From NCBI GenBank assembly GCA_014729565.1, contig WJJR01000060.1, forward strand, positions 1-6,608: a DNA stretch of 6,608 nucleotides, read 5' to 3'. Shown piece after piece: positions 1 through 6,434 of this stretch. The stretch is from Candidatus Zixiibacteriota bacterium. GTDB taxonomy: Bacteria > Zixibacteria > MSB-5A5 > WJJR01. The stretch's first letter is position 1. Each line of letters opens with the position of its first letter. The notes below the pieces were generated by a model. That model saw nothing but the letters and a program-made list of their open reading frames with translations, ran no database searches and was not told the DNA's origin. The position numbers and the translations under genes were made by a program.

Positions 1-135
1 GGCCCGTGGCACCCGAACGTGAGCACCAAGTAAGCGAAGTCTCACTCTTTCTCAATCGGAACATAAATCTGACAATCACGATACAGCCCTTAACTTGTCA
101 TGCCCAGTTCATTCGCAATCACCCACTCAGATGTC

Positions 136-179
136 ATCCCCGACCGTCCTTCGCGACAGCGAAGGACGAGATCGGGGAT
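136..179. repeat. REP-like two-part palindrome (ATCCCCGA ... TCGGGGAT)
   Basis: The outer arms ATCCCCGA (136-143) and TCGGGGAT (172-179) pair perfectly. Inside them GTCCTTCGC (146-154) and GCGAAGGAC (159-167) form a second perfect 9-bp stem with a GACA loop; the internal bulge is CC on one side and GAGA on the other. The surrounding words GTCATCCCCG and GGGGATCCAGTG resemble the dispersed 'GTCAT(T/C)CCCG...GGGAATCCAG' type of extragenic palindrome seen in many bacterial genomes, related in look to neisserial dRS3 ends. That likeness is from memory, not a search. Being intergenic and downstream of a gene fits a REP-type element. It lacks a T tract, so it is a poor candidate for an intrinsic terminator. 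Confidence 0.6.
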
Positions 180-222
180 CCAGTGTCTCTTGAGCCGCTA
201 TCCAAGACAACCTGGGGTGCCG

Positions 223-265
223 CACCCTAACCATGCGGCGACTGTGTCGCCGCATGGTTAGGGTG
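223..265. repeat. Perfect 20-bp inverted repeat with 3-nt loop
   Basis: CACCCTAACC begins the left arm (223-242) and GTCGCCGCAT begins the right arm (246-265). The arms are exact reverse complements over 20 bases and are separated only by TGT. The left arm end also pairs with an upstream block: GGGTGC (215-220) faces GCACCC (222-227), so the CACCC segment has two possible partners. The hairpin lies about 100 nt past the receptor stop codon and could block 3' exonucleases or end transcription. Neither flank has a clear run of T in the right place for a canonical intrinsic terminator. A dispersed palindromic repeat is equally possible. Confidence 0.75.
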
Positions 266-302
266 GGAACGGCGCACAAACAACCACAGCGGCAAACGAC
301 CT

Positions 303-368
303 AAAAAACCGTCGTGGGGGGGACGCTGCCTCGTGTACGTCGTTCTTCGAATCCGCGCGACAGCCCCC
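303..368 (-). terminator. Possible weak terminator of the receptor gene
   Basis: On the minus strand, directly after the receptor stop codon, GGGGG plus CTG (complement of 361-368) can pair with CAG and CCCCC (complement of 316-328) with a 3-nt bulge. A run of six T (complement of 303-308) follows about 7 nt later. The loop is long (over 30 nt) and the T run is displaced from the stem, so this is a weak, non-canonical candidate based on position and composition only. Confidence 0.22.
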
Positions 369-2663
369 TCAAAACTCCGCACTAATTCCAATCGACGGCA
401 GGATGCCGATTTCATCCTCCGTCTCGACAATACCCTCACGCGCATTGTATCGCGGCGTGCTGTCACCGATGTGATTGTAAATGTTCTGAATATCCAGATA
501 GGTTGTCAGATTCCAGCCACCAAAGAACCACCGCTTGTCGACGCGCAGGTCGAGCGAATGCGATGTCGACAAGCGCTCGGAGTTGTAGCGCTCCGCATCC
601 TGAGTCCCATCGGGGTTAAACGGTGTGTAGGGCCGCCCGGTTGCCAGACGAAACTTCGATGAGAACTCCCACACATCATTGAAGATGTAGCCGCCGGTTA
701 AATTCAGAATCGCCGTCTGATCGTAGCTGCCGTCACGATAGACACCGTCGAGACCGGCATACTCCGACCGATTCAAACTCAGGTTGACTGTTCCGTACAA
801 CGGACTACTCGACAGCTTCTTTTGCAACGACATCTCCAGCCCATACGCGCGTCCGTAGCCCTCACTGACCAGTGAATCAATACCAAACGCGGTGAAACTT
901 TCCTCCGATCCACCGAATCCGGCGCCGGTATTCGAGAGGACAATCCATTCCTGCTCCGTGCTCGCCGGCACATCGCGATACCGCTTATAGTATCCTTCGA
1001 CACGGAGACGGGTGTCTGTGCGCGTCAGAATCTCGATGCCGCCGATGGCCTGATCGGCACGAATGAAATCGAGTGAGTGATTCACGGGATTCGATCCCAG
1101 CCAGATCAGTGACGGCGACTGGAAATACCGACCGATACTTCCTGACAACGTCACACGCGATGTGGCATCCAACGAAACAGCAAAACGTGGCGCTACCGCC
1201 CATTCATTGTCGATCACATCGAAGTAGTCGGCGCGCAGGCCACCAGTGAGACTGAGCACTCCGAAATCACGCACGAGTTGCACATATGATGCGCCCTTAA
1301 ATGCCTCGACATCGAACTCATTGTCGATTTCGAATGTCTCGCCGTAGGTGTTCGTGAACGGTTCCAAATAGATGTTCCCGTCACTTTCCGCACGCTGTCC
1401 CGACAGCCCGGCGGACAGCCGTAGACCACTACGCAAACTCACCAGCGCATCGACATGGGCGGTCAACTCACGTTCCTGCGAAGCACTCTCGAAGATCGGA
1501 TTCAGCAGCGAATCGTTTTGCCGGTAGTCGTAATCGATGAATGTCTGTGACAATGACGACGTCACCGAGCCGCGTGAGAACAGATGACGCCAGGACACCC
1601 CGGCCACCGCCTGCTCCATGTTGGTGTTCAGCCGGCGCGAGTTCTCGTAGCGATCCTCAGCGTCATCATTGAACAGGCGGACATTATCCAGCGCGCCGAT
1701 GCCCAGGAACGACAGCCGATCACGAGGCGAAATCTGATGGGTGGTTTTCGCCATGAAGTCCCAGTACTCGGGAACGAATTCGAATCCGGCTGCCTTAAAG
1801 ATGAAGTCCAGATAGCTGCGGCGCGCCGAGAACAACATCGACCCATTCGATCCCAGCGGACCTTCCAGATTCAATCCAAACTGTGTGGCGGAGACTGTTG
1901 CCTTGCCTCCGAACCGATCGGTGCGTCCATCGCGCAGATTGATCGACAAGGCTGAAGACAAACGATCCCCGTAGCGCACACCGAACCCACCCGTGTAAAA
2001 CCTGATGTTTTCAACGAAATCGAGGTTGATGTAACTCAACGGGCCGCCCGACGCCCCCTGTGTCCCGAAGTGATTGATGTTCGATACGCGGAAACCGTCA
2101 ACCAGATACAGGTTTTCCGTCGGCGCCCCGCCGCGCACAATCAGGTCATTGCGACCACCATCGACTTGCGCCACACCGGGGAGATTGGCGGTCGCGCGCA
2201 CAACGTCCTCAAAGCCACCCGGCAACCGCCGAATCTCCTCGCTCGATTGCGATTGCACACTCGTGGTCGCATCGGGCGGTTTGGTGAAGAATCCGCTCCG
2301 CACCACCACGTTCGATTCGAGTTCCACGGTCGTGGGAGTCAGTTCAAACGAAACTTCCGCCGGACGATTGGGACTGACCAGAATGTCGTTGGCCACCTGT
2401 GCTTCATACCCGATCAGGCTGGCGCGCAGGGAGTAGGTGCCGGAATGCACATCCGCAATCCGAAATTGCCCACGCTCGTCGGCCACGGCGCCGCGTTGTG
2501 TACCGACAACCGTAATCGAGGCTCCGGGCAGCGGCTCGCGTGTGCTGACATCTTCGACACGACCGGTAATGATACCGACCCGACCCGCATCGGAGTCGGC
2601 GTGACTGATCCCGTGAGGGAGGATCAGCATCAGGAGAGCAAGATGGATAAATGCACGTTTCAT
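369..2663 (-). CDS. TonB-dependent outer-membrane receptor with N-terminal carboxypeptidase-regulatory-like domain
   Basis: This 764-residue protein should import a ligand across the outer membrane using TonB/ExbBD energy. Residues 1-22 form a signal peptide (MKRAF, then a leucine-rich core, ending near SHA-D). Residues about 30-110 form a carboxypeptidase-regulatory-like beta-sandwich (GRVEDVSTREPLPGASITV, then GQFRIADV and a GTYSLRASLIGY strand). A possible TonB-box segment lies near 113-122. The plug domain follows at about 125-235, with the characteristic VRGGAPTENLYLVDG motif at 176-190. The rest is a beta-barrel of alternating aromatic strands ending in phenylalanine, the usual BAM recognition signal. 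The chosen ATG is preceded by a GGTGAG site and gives a proper signal peptide. No SusD-like partner, transporter or regulator is adjacent, so the substrate cannot be inferred. Family assignment is firm; the ligand is unknown. Confidence 0.95.
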   Translation of the reverse strand: MKRAFIHLALLMLILPHGISHADSDAGRVGIITGRVEDVSTREPLPGASITVVGTQRGAVADERGQFRIADVHSGTYSLRASLIGYEAQVANDILVSPNRPAEVSFELTPTTVELESNVVVRSGFFTKPPDATTSVQSQSSEEIRRLPGGFEDVVRATANLPGVAQVDGGRNDLIVRGGAPTENLYLVDGFRVSNINHFGTQGASGGPLSYINLDFVENIRFYTGGFGVRYGDRLSSALSINLRDGRTDRFGGKATVSATQFGLNLEGPLGSNGSMLFSARRSYLDFIFKAAGFEFVPEYWDFMAKTTHQISPRDRLSFLGIGALDNVRLFNDDAEDRYENSRRLNTNMEQAVAGVSWRHLFSRGSVTSSLSQTFIDYDYRQNDSLLNPIFESASQERELTAHVDALVSLRSGLRLSAGLSGQRAESDGNIYLEPFTNTYGETFEIDNEFDVEAFKGASYVQLVRDFGVLSLTGGLRADYFDVIDNEWAVAPRFAVSLDATSRVTLSGSIGRYFQSPSLIWLGSNPVNHSLDFIRADQAIGGIEILTRTDTRLRVEGYYKRYRDVPASTEQEWIVLSNTGAGFGGSEESFTAFGIDSLVSEGYGRAYGLEMSLQKKLSSSPLYGTVNLSLNRSEYAGLDGVYRDGSYDQTAILNLTGGYIFNDVWEFSSKFRLATGRPYTPFNPDGTQDAERYNSERLSTSHSLDLRVDKRWFFGGWNLTTYLDIQNIYNHIGDSTPRYNAREGIVETEDEIGILPSIGISAEF

Positions 2664-2671
2664 AGGCCGAT

Positions 2672-2677
2672 CTCACC
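2672..2677 (-). promoter_or_regulatory. Ribosome binding site of the receptor gene
   Basis: GGTGAG on the minus strand ends 8 nt before the ATG at 2663. It matches the anti-Shine-Dalgarno well enough to support this start, which also gives a complete signal peptide. Confidence 0.6.
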
Positions 2678-2727
2678 GGTATCAAACCGTCCGCATGACA
2701 ACAGAAGATGTGCTTCCTTGTTCCCCT

Positions 2728-2756
2728 CAATTAAATGAAAGGGACACAGTATTCAA
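2728..2756 (-). promoter_or_regulatory. Possible sigma-70-like promoter for the receptor gene
   Basis: On the minus strand TTGAAT (complement of 2751-2756) and TAATTG (complement of 2728-2733) are separated by 17 nt, about 65 nt upstream of the receptor ATG. The match to the consensus is only partial and the region is AT-rich, so chance is a real alternative. No operator for a named regulator is recognisable. Confidence 0.22.
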
Positions 2757-2808
2757 AACTTTCAATTCTCAAGAAATGGTGTCCGGAGAATTTGAATGCG
2801 GGTAGAAG

Positions 2809-2836
2809 CTGTCGGTTGGCTCGCTGCCCCCGACAG
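2809..2836. repeat. 7-bp inverted repeat upstream of the receptor gene
   Basis: CTGTCGG (2809-2815) and CCGACAG (2830-2836) are exact reverse complements with a 14-nt spacer. It lies between the repeat-bounded element and the presumed receptor promoter. It could be a hairpin or an operator, but nothing distinguishes these from chance. Confidence 0.35.
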
Positions 2837-2892
2837 AAGGCTCAGCGCGATATCACTAATGCCACAAACCGCGTAGCGGCGACACAACGTAG

Positions 2893-3067
2893 CACCGGGC
2901 ATAAGGGCCTGTTGAAAAGGTCGTGTGTTGACCCCGGACCAGGTGATGTAACTGAATGAAACAATTATAACCTCGCGTAGGTGCGGCTCTTAGCCGCACC
3001 GGTCCGGCTAAGACCCGGACCTACGCGACAAGCCTATGGGTTTTTCAACACGCCCGTAAGCCCGGTG
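2893..3067. mobile_element. Candidate MITE-like element with 26-bp imperfect terminal inverted repeats
   Basis: The left end (2893-2918) and the reverse complement of the right end (3042-3067) match at 23 of 26 positions. They share CACCGGGC, then a variable 4-nt stretch, GGGC, and TGTTGAAAA. The element is 175 bp, encodes no protein and lies wholly between genes, as expected for a non-autonomous miniature transposable element. The TGTTGAAAA word is similar to ends I recall from several insertion-sequence families, but I cannot name the parent transposase. I see no clear target-site duplication: the flanks read ...AACGTAG on the left and ATGAGAG... on the right. The 56-bp core palindrome at 2973-3028 sits inside. 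An alternative is a non-mobile nested palindromic repeat. Confidence 0.55.
2973..3028. repeat. 56-bp double palindrome able to fold as a three-way junction
   Basis: The two 28-nt halves (2973-3000 and 3001-3028) are inverted copies pairing at 25 of 28 positions, giving one long hairpin. Each half also folds on itself. Positions 2980-2988 pair with 2992-3000 (9 bp, loop CTT), and 3001-3007 pair with 3015-3021 (7 bp, 7-nt loop). TCGCGTA (2973-2979) pairs with TACGCGA (3022-3028) to close a three-way junction with no unpaired bases at the joint. Two of the three mismatches between the halves (2983/3018 and 2997/3004) are exactly compensated within the local hairpins, as G2983-C2997 and C3004-G3018. 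Confidence 0.85.
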
Positions 3068-3201
3068 ATGAGAGATCCAAAGCAACCAAAGCCCTGTAGG
3101 GGCGACACGACTCCGCTGTCTGTGTGTGGCACACGACCGTTCACCGGGCCCACACCCCGTGCTACACTGAGTCGCGCCTACGGTGCTCGCGATGTCAACG
3201 A

Positions 3202-3756
3202 CTACAACTTCGCCGGCGTGATCCCCCGCTGCGCCTGGTACTTACCCTTTTTGTCGGCATAAGAAATGTCGCACACGTCGGTCGATTCGAAAAACAACAC
3301 CTGGGCGATTCCCTCGTTGGCGTAAATGCGCGCCGGCAACGGTGTCGTGTTCGAAATCTCGAGCGTCACATGACCCTCCCACTCCGGCTCAAACGGCGTC
3401 ACATTGACGATAATGCCACAGCGCGCATACGTGGATTTGCCAAGGCAGACGGTAATCACATTACGCGGTATGCGGAAATACTCCACCGACCGCCCCAACG
3501 CAAACGAGTTCGGCGGAATGACACAGACATCCGATTGGATTGTCACAAACGCATCCGAGCGGAAATCCTTCGGATCGACCACCGAACCGTAGACATTGGT
3601 GAACACCTGGAATTCGTCGGCGACACGCATGTCGTAACCGTACGACGATACACCATACGATATCACGCCATCACGCACCTGACGGTCGGCAAATGGTTCG
3701 ATCATGCCGTGGTCGCGGGCCATTCTCTGAATCCATGTATCGGGTCTGACAGACAT
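3202..3756 (-). CDS. dcd: dCTP deaminase
   Basis: This cytosolic enzyme deaminates dCTP to dUTP, which dUTPase then converts to dUMP for thymidylate synthesis. The 184-residue protein is close to the family's usual length (E. coli 193). It carries the family core: SSYGYDMRVADEF (37-49), PPNSFALGRSVEYFRIP (81-97), GKSTYARCG (106-114) and VTPFEPEWEGHVTLEISN (119-136). E133 in TLEISN is the expected catalytic glutamate, and S108 and R112 match the active-site serine and arginine of the E. coli enzyme. The C-terminal GKYQ (171-174) corresponds to the triphosphate-binding tail. The sequence resembles the branch whose N-terminus reads WIxRMAxxHGMIEPF rather than the E. coli branch. A strong GAGGAG fixes the start. 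It lies 106 nt after menE, probably incidentally to quinone synthesis. I see no separate dUTPase, and cannot exclude a bifunctional enzyme. Confidence 0.96.
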   Translation of the reverse strand: MSVRPDTWIQRMARDHGMIEPFADRQVRDGVISYGVSSYGYDMRVADEFQVFTNVYGSVVDPKDFRSDAFVTIQSDVCVIPPNSFALGRSVEYFRIPRNVITVCLGKSTYARCGIIVNVTPFEPEWEGHVTLEISNTTPLPARIYANEGIAQVLFFESTDVCDISYADKKGKYQAQRGITPAKL

Positions 3757-3762
3757 ATGACT

Positions 3763-3768
3763 CTCCTC
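3763..3768 (-). promoter_or_regulatory. Strong Shine-Dalgarno of dcd
   Basis: GAGGAG on the minus strand lies 6 nt before the ATG at 3756. It is the best ribosome binding site in the window, fixes the dcd start, and indicates translation independent of menE. Confidence 0.8.
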
Positions 3769-3790
3769 GCAAAGTGAAAAGCAGTGACTG

Positions 3791-3818
3791 CCCGGCTAAA
3801 CTAAGAGCGAGAGCCGGG
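3791..3818 (-). terminator. Hairpin after menE, possible weak terminator or attenuator
   Basis: CCCGGCT (3791-3797) and AGCCGGG (3812-3818) form a perfect 7-bp GC-rich stem with a 14-nt loop, 45-72 nt past the menE stop on the minus strand. No T run follows directly; TTTT appears only about 10 nt later. It may reduce rather than abolish read-through into dcd, or may stabilise the men mRNA 3' end. Confidence 0.35.
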
Positions 3819-3862
3819 ATAGAAAACCGAATTCTCCAAGTGAAAAAGATCGCGAGTGACAG

Positions 3863-5359
3863 CTACGATTCGTGCTGCTGGGGCAACCACAGATACAACG
3901 CCGACCGGTCGACTTTGTCCAGAGCTGTTGTCGGTAATCTGTCCAGACAGATGATCCGTTTCGGAATCTTGTAGTGCGCCAGACGCTCGCGCAGGAATGC
4001 TGCAACCGTGTCCGCCTGCACCGGTTCGGCCGCTTCAACAAACAACACCGACGCCTGGCCCCACTCGGGGTCTTCCACCGCCAGTATTGCCACACGGTGT
4101 ACGCCCGTACACTGAATCGCGGCTTGTTCGATTTCTCTGAGTGAGACATTCTCCCCGCCCGCGATGATGACATCATCGCGACGTCCCAGCACGTGGAGAT
4201 ATCCAGCAGTATCGAGATAGCCCACATCCTCGGTCAGCAACCAACCGCTCTTGTGGATCGGCACAATCGAACCGTCCGACTGCCAGTAGCCGTCCGCCAC
4301 CATCGGCCCACGAATACAGATTTGCCCGACGTCATCAACCGCACATGATTCCCCATTGTCAGCACGGACATCGATGTCGCACATCGGTAGCGGGCGCGCT
4401 GCGTCAGCCGGCTGTGCGCTGTCACTCGGCGACTGGGTGGCCGCCTGCGAGGATGTCTCGGTCATACCATAAGTGCCCAAAACCGGATATCCCGCCGCAC
4501 GTGCAGCCTGAATCAGGGCCCGATCCGTTCCGCCTCCACCGACCAAAACCGCGCGCACGCAATCGGGACACCGCCTGTCACCATGTGCATCCAGTACCCG
4601 GTGCAACATCGTCCCGACGACAGACAGATGCGTAATGTCACATTCCTCGATCGTATTCCAGAGAGTGTCAGCATCGAAGTGCGGCTCGACCACAACAGCA
4701 AACCCCGAAATCGCTGCCCGGTGCACGATCGACAATCCACCAACATGATACAGAGGCAAGTTGATCAACCACCGGTCGGTGCTTTGATGCCCCAAGTTCA
4801 TTGCGGAAGCCAGTGCACCGAAGTAGTGATTGCCATAGCTCAAGGCGACCAACTTCGGTTCCCCCGAACTGCCCGACGTTCCAACGATGGTACAAATATC
4901 ATCAAGCTCCACACTCTCCGGCACAGCTAATTCAGCAGCTTCCATTTCCGTCCACTGCGTCCACTGAGATTCATTCCCCCCGAATCCAATGGTCAGTATC
5001 TCCTCACCCAAATCATCAACAAACAGCCGTTCGGCGCTTTCCTTATCAGCCAGTAGGAGCTTGGGGCCAATAATGGAAATGAGCCGTCTGATTTCCGAGG
5101 GGCTCAATCGTGTATTCATCGGTACTACAATCGCACCAATACGGACCGCTGCATGAATCAGGCTCAACCATGTGCGCGAGTTCGCCGCGCTCATCGCAAT
5201 GCGGTCCCCCTGTGACACACCGCATGCCAGCAACCGCTGCGCATCGCGAATGATGTCCGCCTCAAGTTCGCCGTAGGTTACCGGACCATCGGTATCAACC
5301 GCTGCAATGCGTTCCGGCGTGTAGCGCGATAGTCGCACAGTGGGATAGACAATCGTCAT
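3863..5359 (-). CDS. menE: o-succinylbenzoate-CoA ligase (menaquinone synthesis)
   Basis: MenE adenylates o-succinylbenzoate with ATP and transfers it to CoA, giving o-succinylbenzoyl-CoA, the substrate of MenB. The 498-residue protein is a standard ANL-superfamily acyl-CoA synthetase. It shows the P-loop TSGSSGEPKLV (161-171), MenE-like LPLYHVGGLS (201-210), YGMTET (297-302), TEDVGYLD (376-383), the hinge GRRDDVIIAGGENV (392-405), and the C-terminal catalytic lysine K482 in LPTTALDKVDR. The P-loop has SS where TT is most common, a conservative change. The specific MenE call rests on the HVGGLS and GGEN signatures and on overlap with menC; by sequence alone a generic acyl-CoA synthetase would be the alternative. 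Its ATG overlaps the menC stop (ATGA) and no strong Shine-Dalgarno is visible, so translational coupling to menC is likely. It is slightly longer than many MenE proteins, but intact. Confidence 0.92.
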   Translation of the reverse strand: MTIVYPTVRLSRYTPERIAAVDTDGPVTYGELEADIIRDAQRLLACGVSQGDRIAMSAANSRTWLSLIHAAVRIGAIVVPMNTRLSPSEIRRLISIIGPKLLLADKESAERLFVDDLGEEILTIGFGGNESQWTQWTEMEAAELAVPESVELDDICTIVGTSGSSGEPKLVALSYGNHYFGALASAMNLGHQSTDRWLINLPLYHVGGLSIVHRAAISGFAVVVEPHFDADTLWNTIEECDITHLSVVGTMLHRVLDAHGDRRCPDCVRAVLVGGGGTDRALIQAARAAGYPVLGTYGMTETSSQAATQSPSDSAQPADAARPLPMCDIDVRADNGESCAVDDVGQICIRGPMVADGYWQSDGSIVPIHKSGWLLTEDVGYLDTAGYLHVLGRRDDVIIAGGENVSLREIEQAAIQCTGVHRVAILAVEDPEWGQASVLFVEAAEPVQADTVAAFLRERLAHYKIPKRIICLDRLPTTALDKVDRSALYLWLPQQHES

Positions 5360-6432
5360 TGCATCAACTCGAGACCAAGACCAGGAACAAGCGGTAGCCG
5401 AATGTAAGCATGATCGATACGCAGCGGTTCTGCAACCAGACCATCGGCCATCATTCCCGCGGTCGACAAACCGGACGCCGCCGCCACGTCGCCACAGGCG
5501 GCCGCCAGGTGCGCCGTCGCTGCCACACCAACATCACTCTCCCATGACGATGTCAGCACAATCTGCTTGCCATGGTCACGCGCCACCTGCGCCAATTGCA
5601 GACACGGTGTCAATCCGCCGATCGTCATGGGTTTGAGAACCAGTACATCGCAGAGATCGTTCTGCAATAGCTGTCCTCCAATCTGGGTGTCGGTCACATC
5701 TTCATCCAGCGCAAGTCGTACACCGCACTCACGTGCGATCTGTCGGGCCGGTTCTGCCTCTCCCACCGGCAGCGGCTGCTCAATGAACTCCAGTCCGATG
5801 TCGGAGCATGCCGTGCAGAAGTCACTGAGTTGTTCTGCATTCCACCCGGCATTCACATCAGGACGTAACCGTGCTGTCGATGAATGGTCACGCAATATTC
5901 TCAACCGTTGAACGTCATCGGCCACGTCACCCACTCCAACCTTGATCTTGAAACACGAGTACCCCTGATCAAGTCGTTGTTGGAGTTCTGCCACCAATTC
6001 CGGAACACCCTGTGAACGCAACAGCGCATTGACTTCAATGTCGAGCGATGCATCGGCATCAAGCCACTGGCTTAGCGGCAGGCCGGACAATCGTGCGGCA
6101 CAATCTGCCAGAGCCGTCTCGATACCAAACCGCAACGATGCATACAAGGGCATCGCCGCAGTGACATGGCCGATAATGCCACTCAATTCATCGATCGATG
6201 AGGGAAGCGAAAGCTGCGCCAGGCGTGACTGCAGCGACCGCCACTGCCCCATGGCGTCATCGGCACTCGCTTCGGAGAATCCCGGGAGCGGCGCCACATC
6301 GCCGATGCCACACACACACTGTGCGGTTTCAACGCGAACCAGAAACCCCACCCGCCGACGGTATTCGCCGTGTGACGTCACAATGGGACGCGGCAATTCC
6401 CGATCATACGGTATGTGCGACCATGTCAGCAT
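5356..6432 (-). CDS. menC: o-succinylbenzoate synthase (menaquinone synthesis)
   Basis: MenC dehydrates SHCHC to o-succinylbenzoate in the cytosol. The 358-residue protein belongs to the enolase superfamily: an N-terminal capping domain (about 1-110), then a (beta/alpha) barrel. All expected active-site residues are present. The KxK pair is K162/K164 in FKIKVG, with K164 the likely base; the metal ligands are D192 (RPDVNAGW), E218 (FIEQP) and D243 (ALDED); and the second catalytic lysine is K267 (VLKPMTIGG). EVNALL at 133-138 is also typical. I place the start at the ATG at 6432, giving MLTWSHIPYDRELPRPI, because the frame stays open 47 codons further upstream but that stretch is menA coding sequence in another frame and does not look like a MenC N-terminus. 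The start is 2 nt after the menA stop; the end overlaps menE by 4 nt. Muconate cycloisomerase or dipeptide epimerase are excluded mainly by context. Confidence 0.92.
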   Translation of the reverse strand: MLTWSHIPYDRELPRPIVTSHGEYRRRVGFLVRVETAQCVCGIGDVAPLPGFSEASADDAMGQWRSLQSRLAQLSLPSSIDELSGIIGHVTAAMPLYASLRFGIETALADCAARLSGLPLSQWLDADASLDIEVNALLRSQGVPELVAELQQRLDQGYSCFKIKVGVGDVADDVQRLRILRDHSSTARLRPDVNAGWNAEQLSDFCTACSDIGLEFIEQPLPVGEAEPARQIARECGVRLALDEDVTDTQIGGQLLQNDLCDVLVLKPMTIGGLTPCLQLAQVARDHGKQIVLTSSWESDVGVAATAHLAAACGDVAAASGLSTAGMMADGLVAEPLRIDHAYIRLPLVPGLGLELMQ

Positions 6433-6434
6433 GT

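Larger units (their letters stand above)
1..368. other. Gene-free region downstream of the receptor gene, rich in inverted repeats
   Basis: No convincing gene lies here. Short open frames on either strand have no recognisable domain and read through the repeats. Positions 1-135 show nothing I can name. Positions 136-179 form a REP-like palindrome and 223-265 a perfect long hairpin, each listed separately. Between 266 and the receptor stop at 369 there are G/C-rich blocks and a run of six A on the plus strand (303-308) that could belong to a weak terminator for the minus-strand receptor gene. The neighbouring gene on the left is outside the window. Confidence 0.6.
2664..3201. other. 538-nt gene-free region between dcd and the receptor gene
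   Basis: No credible gene is present; the open frames here have no recognisable domain. The receptor end (2664-2760) is AT-rich and should hold its promoter. A 7-bp hairpin sits at 2809-2836 and a repeat-bounded element at 2893-3067, both listed separately. Between the element and dcd (3068-3201) there is an imperfect hairpin: CACCGGG (3142-3148) faces CCCCGTG (3155-3161) with one mismatch and a 6-nt loop, about 40 nt beyond the dcd stop. It could stabilise the dcd 3' end but has no T run. CACCGGGC also forms the outer end of both terminal repeats of the element, so this is a third copy of that 8-mer. Confidence 0.55.

Noticed and set aside
6..230. A 74-codon plus-strand open frame at the left edge
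   Set aside because: It reads straight through the REP-like palindrome and ends in the long hairpin. No domain or convincing ribosome binding site is visible.
2070..2738. A 222-codon open frame on the plus strand opposite the receptor gene
   Set aside because: It is antisense to a well-supported receptor coding region, shows no recognisable domain, and is explained by codon bias of the opposite strand.
2735..2959. A 74-codon plus-strand open frame upstream of the receptor gene
   Set aside because: It covers the presumed promoter region and the left end of the repeat-bounded element. No ribosome binding site or domain supports it.
2893..3067. Retron msr/msd or other structured ncRNA gene
   Set aside because: The hairpin-rich core invites the idea, but there is no reverse transcriptase nearby, and the terminal inverted repeats are better explained by a MITE-like or REP-like element.
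3124..3777. A 217-codon open frame on the plus strand spanning dcd
   Set aside because: It is almost entirely antisense to dcd, whose motifs and Shine-Dalgarno are clear. The predicted protein is rich in H and R without domain structure.
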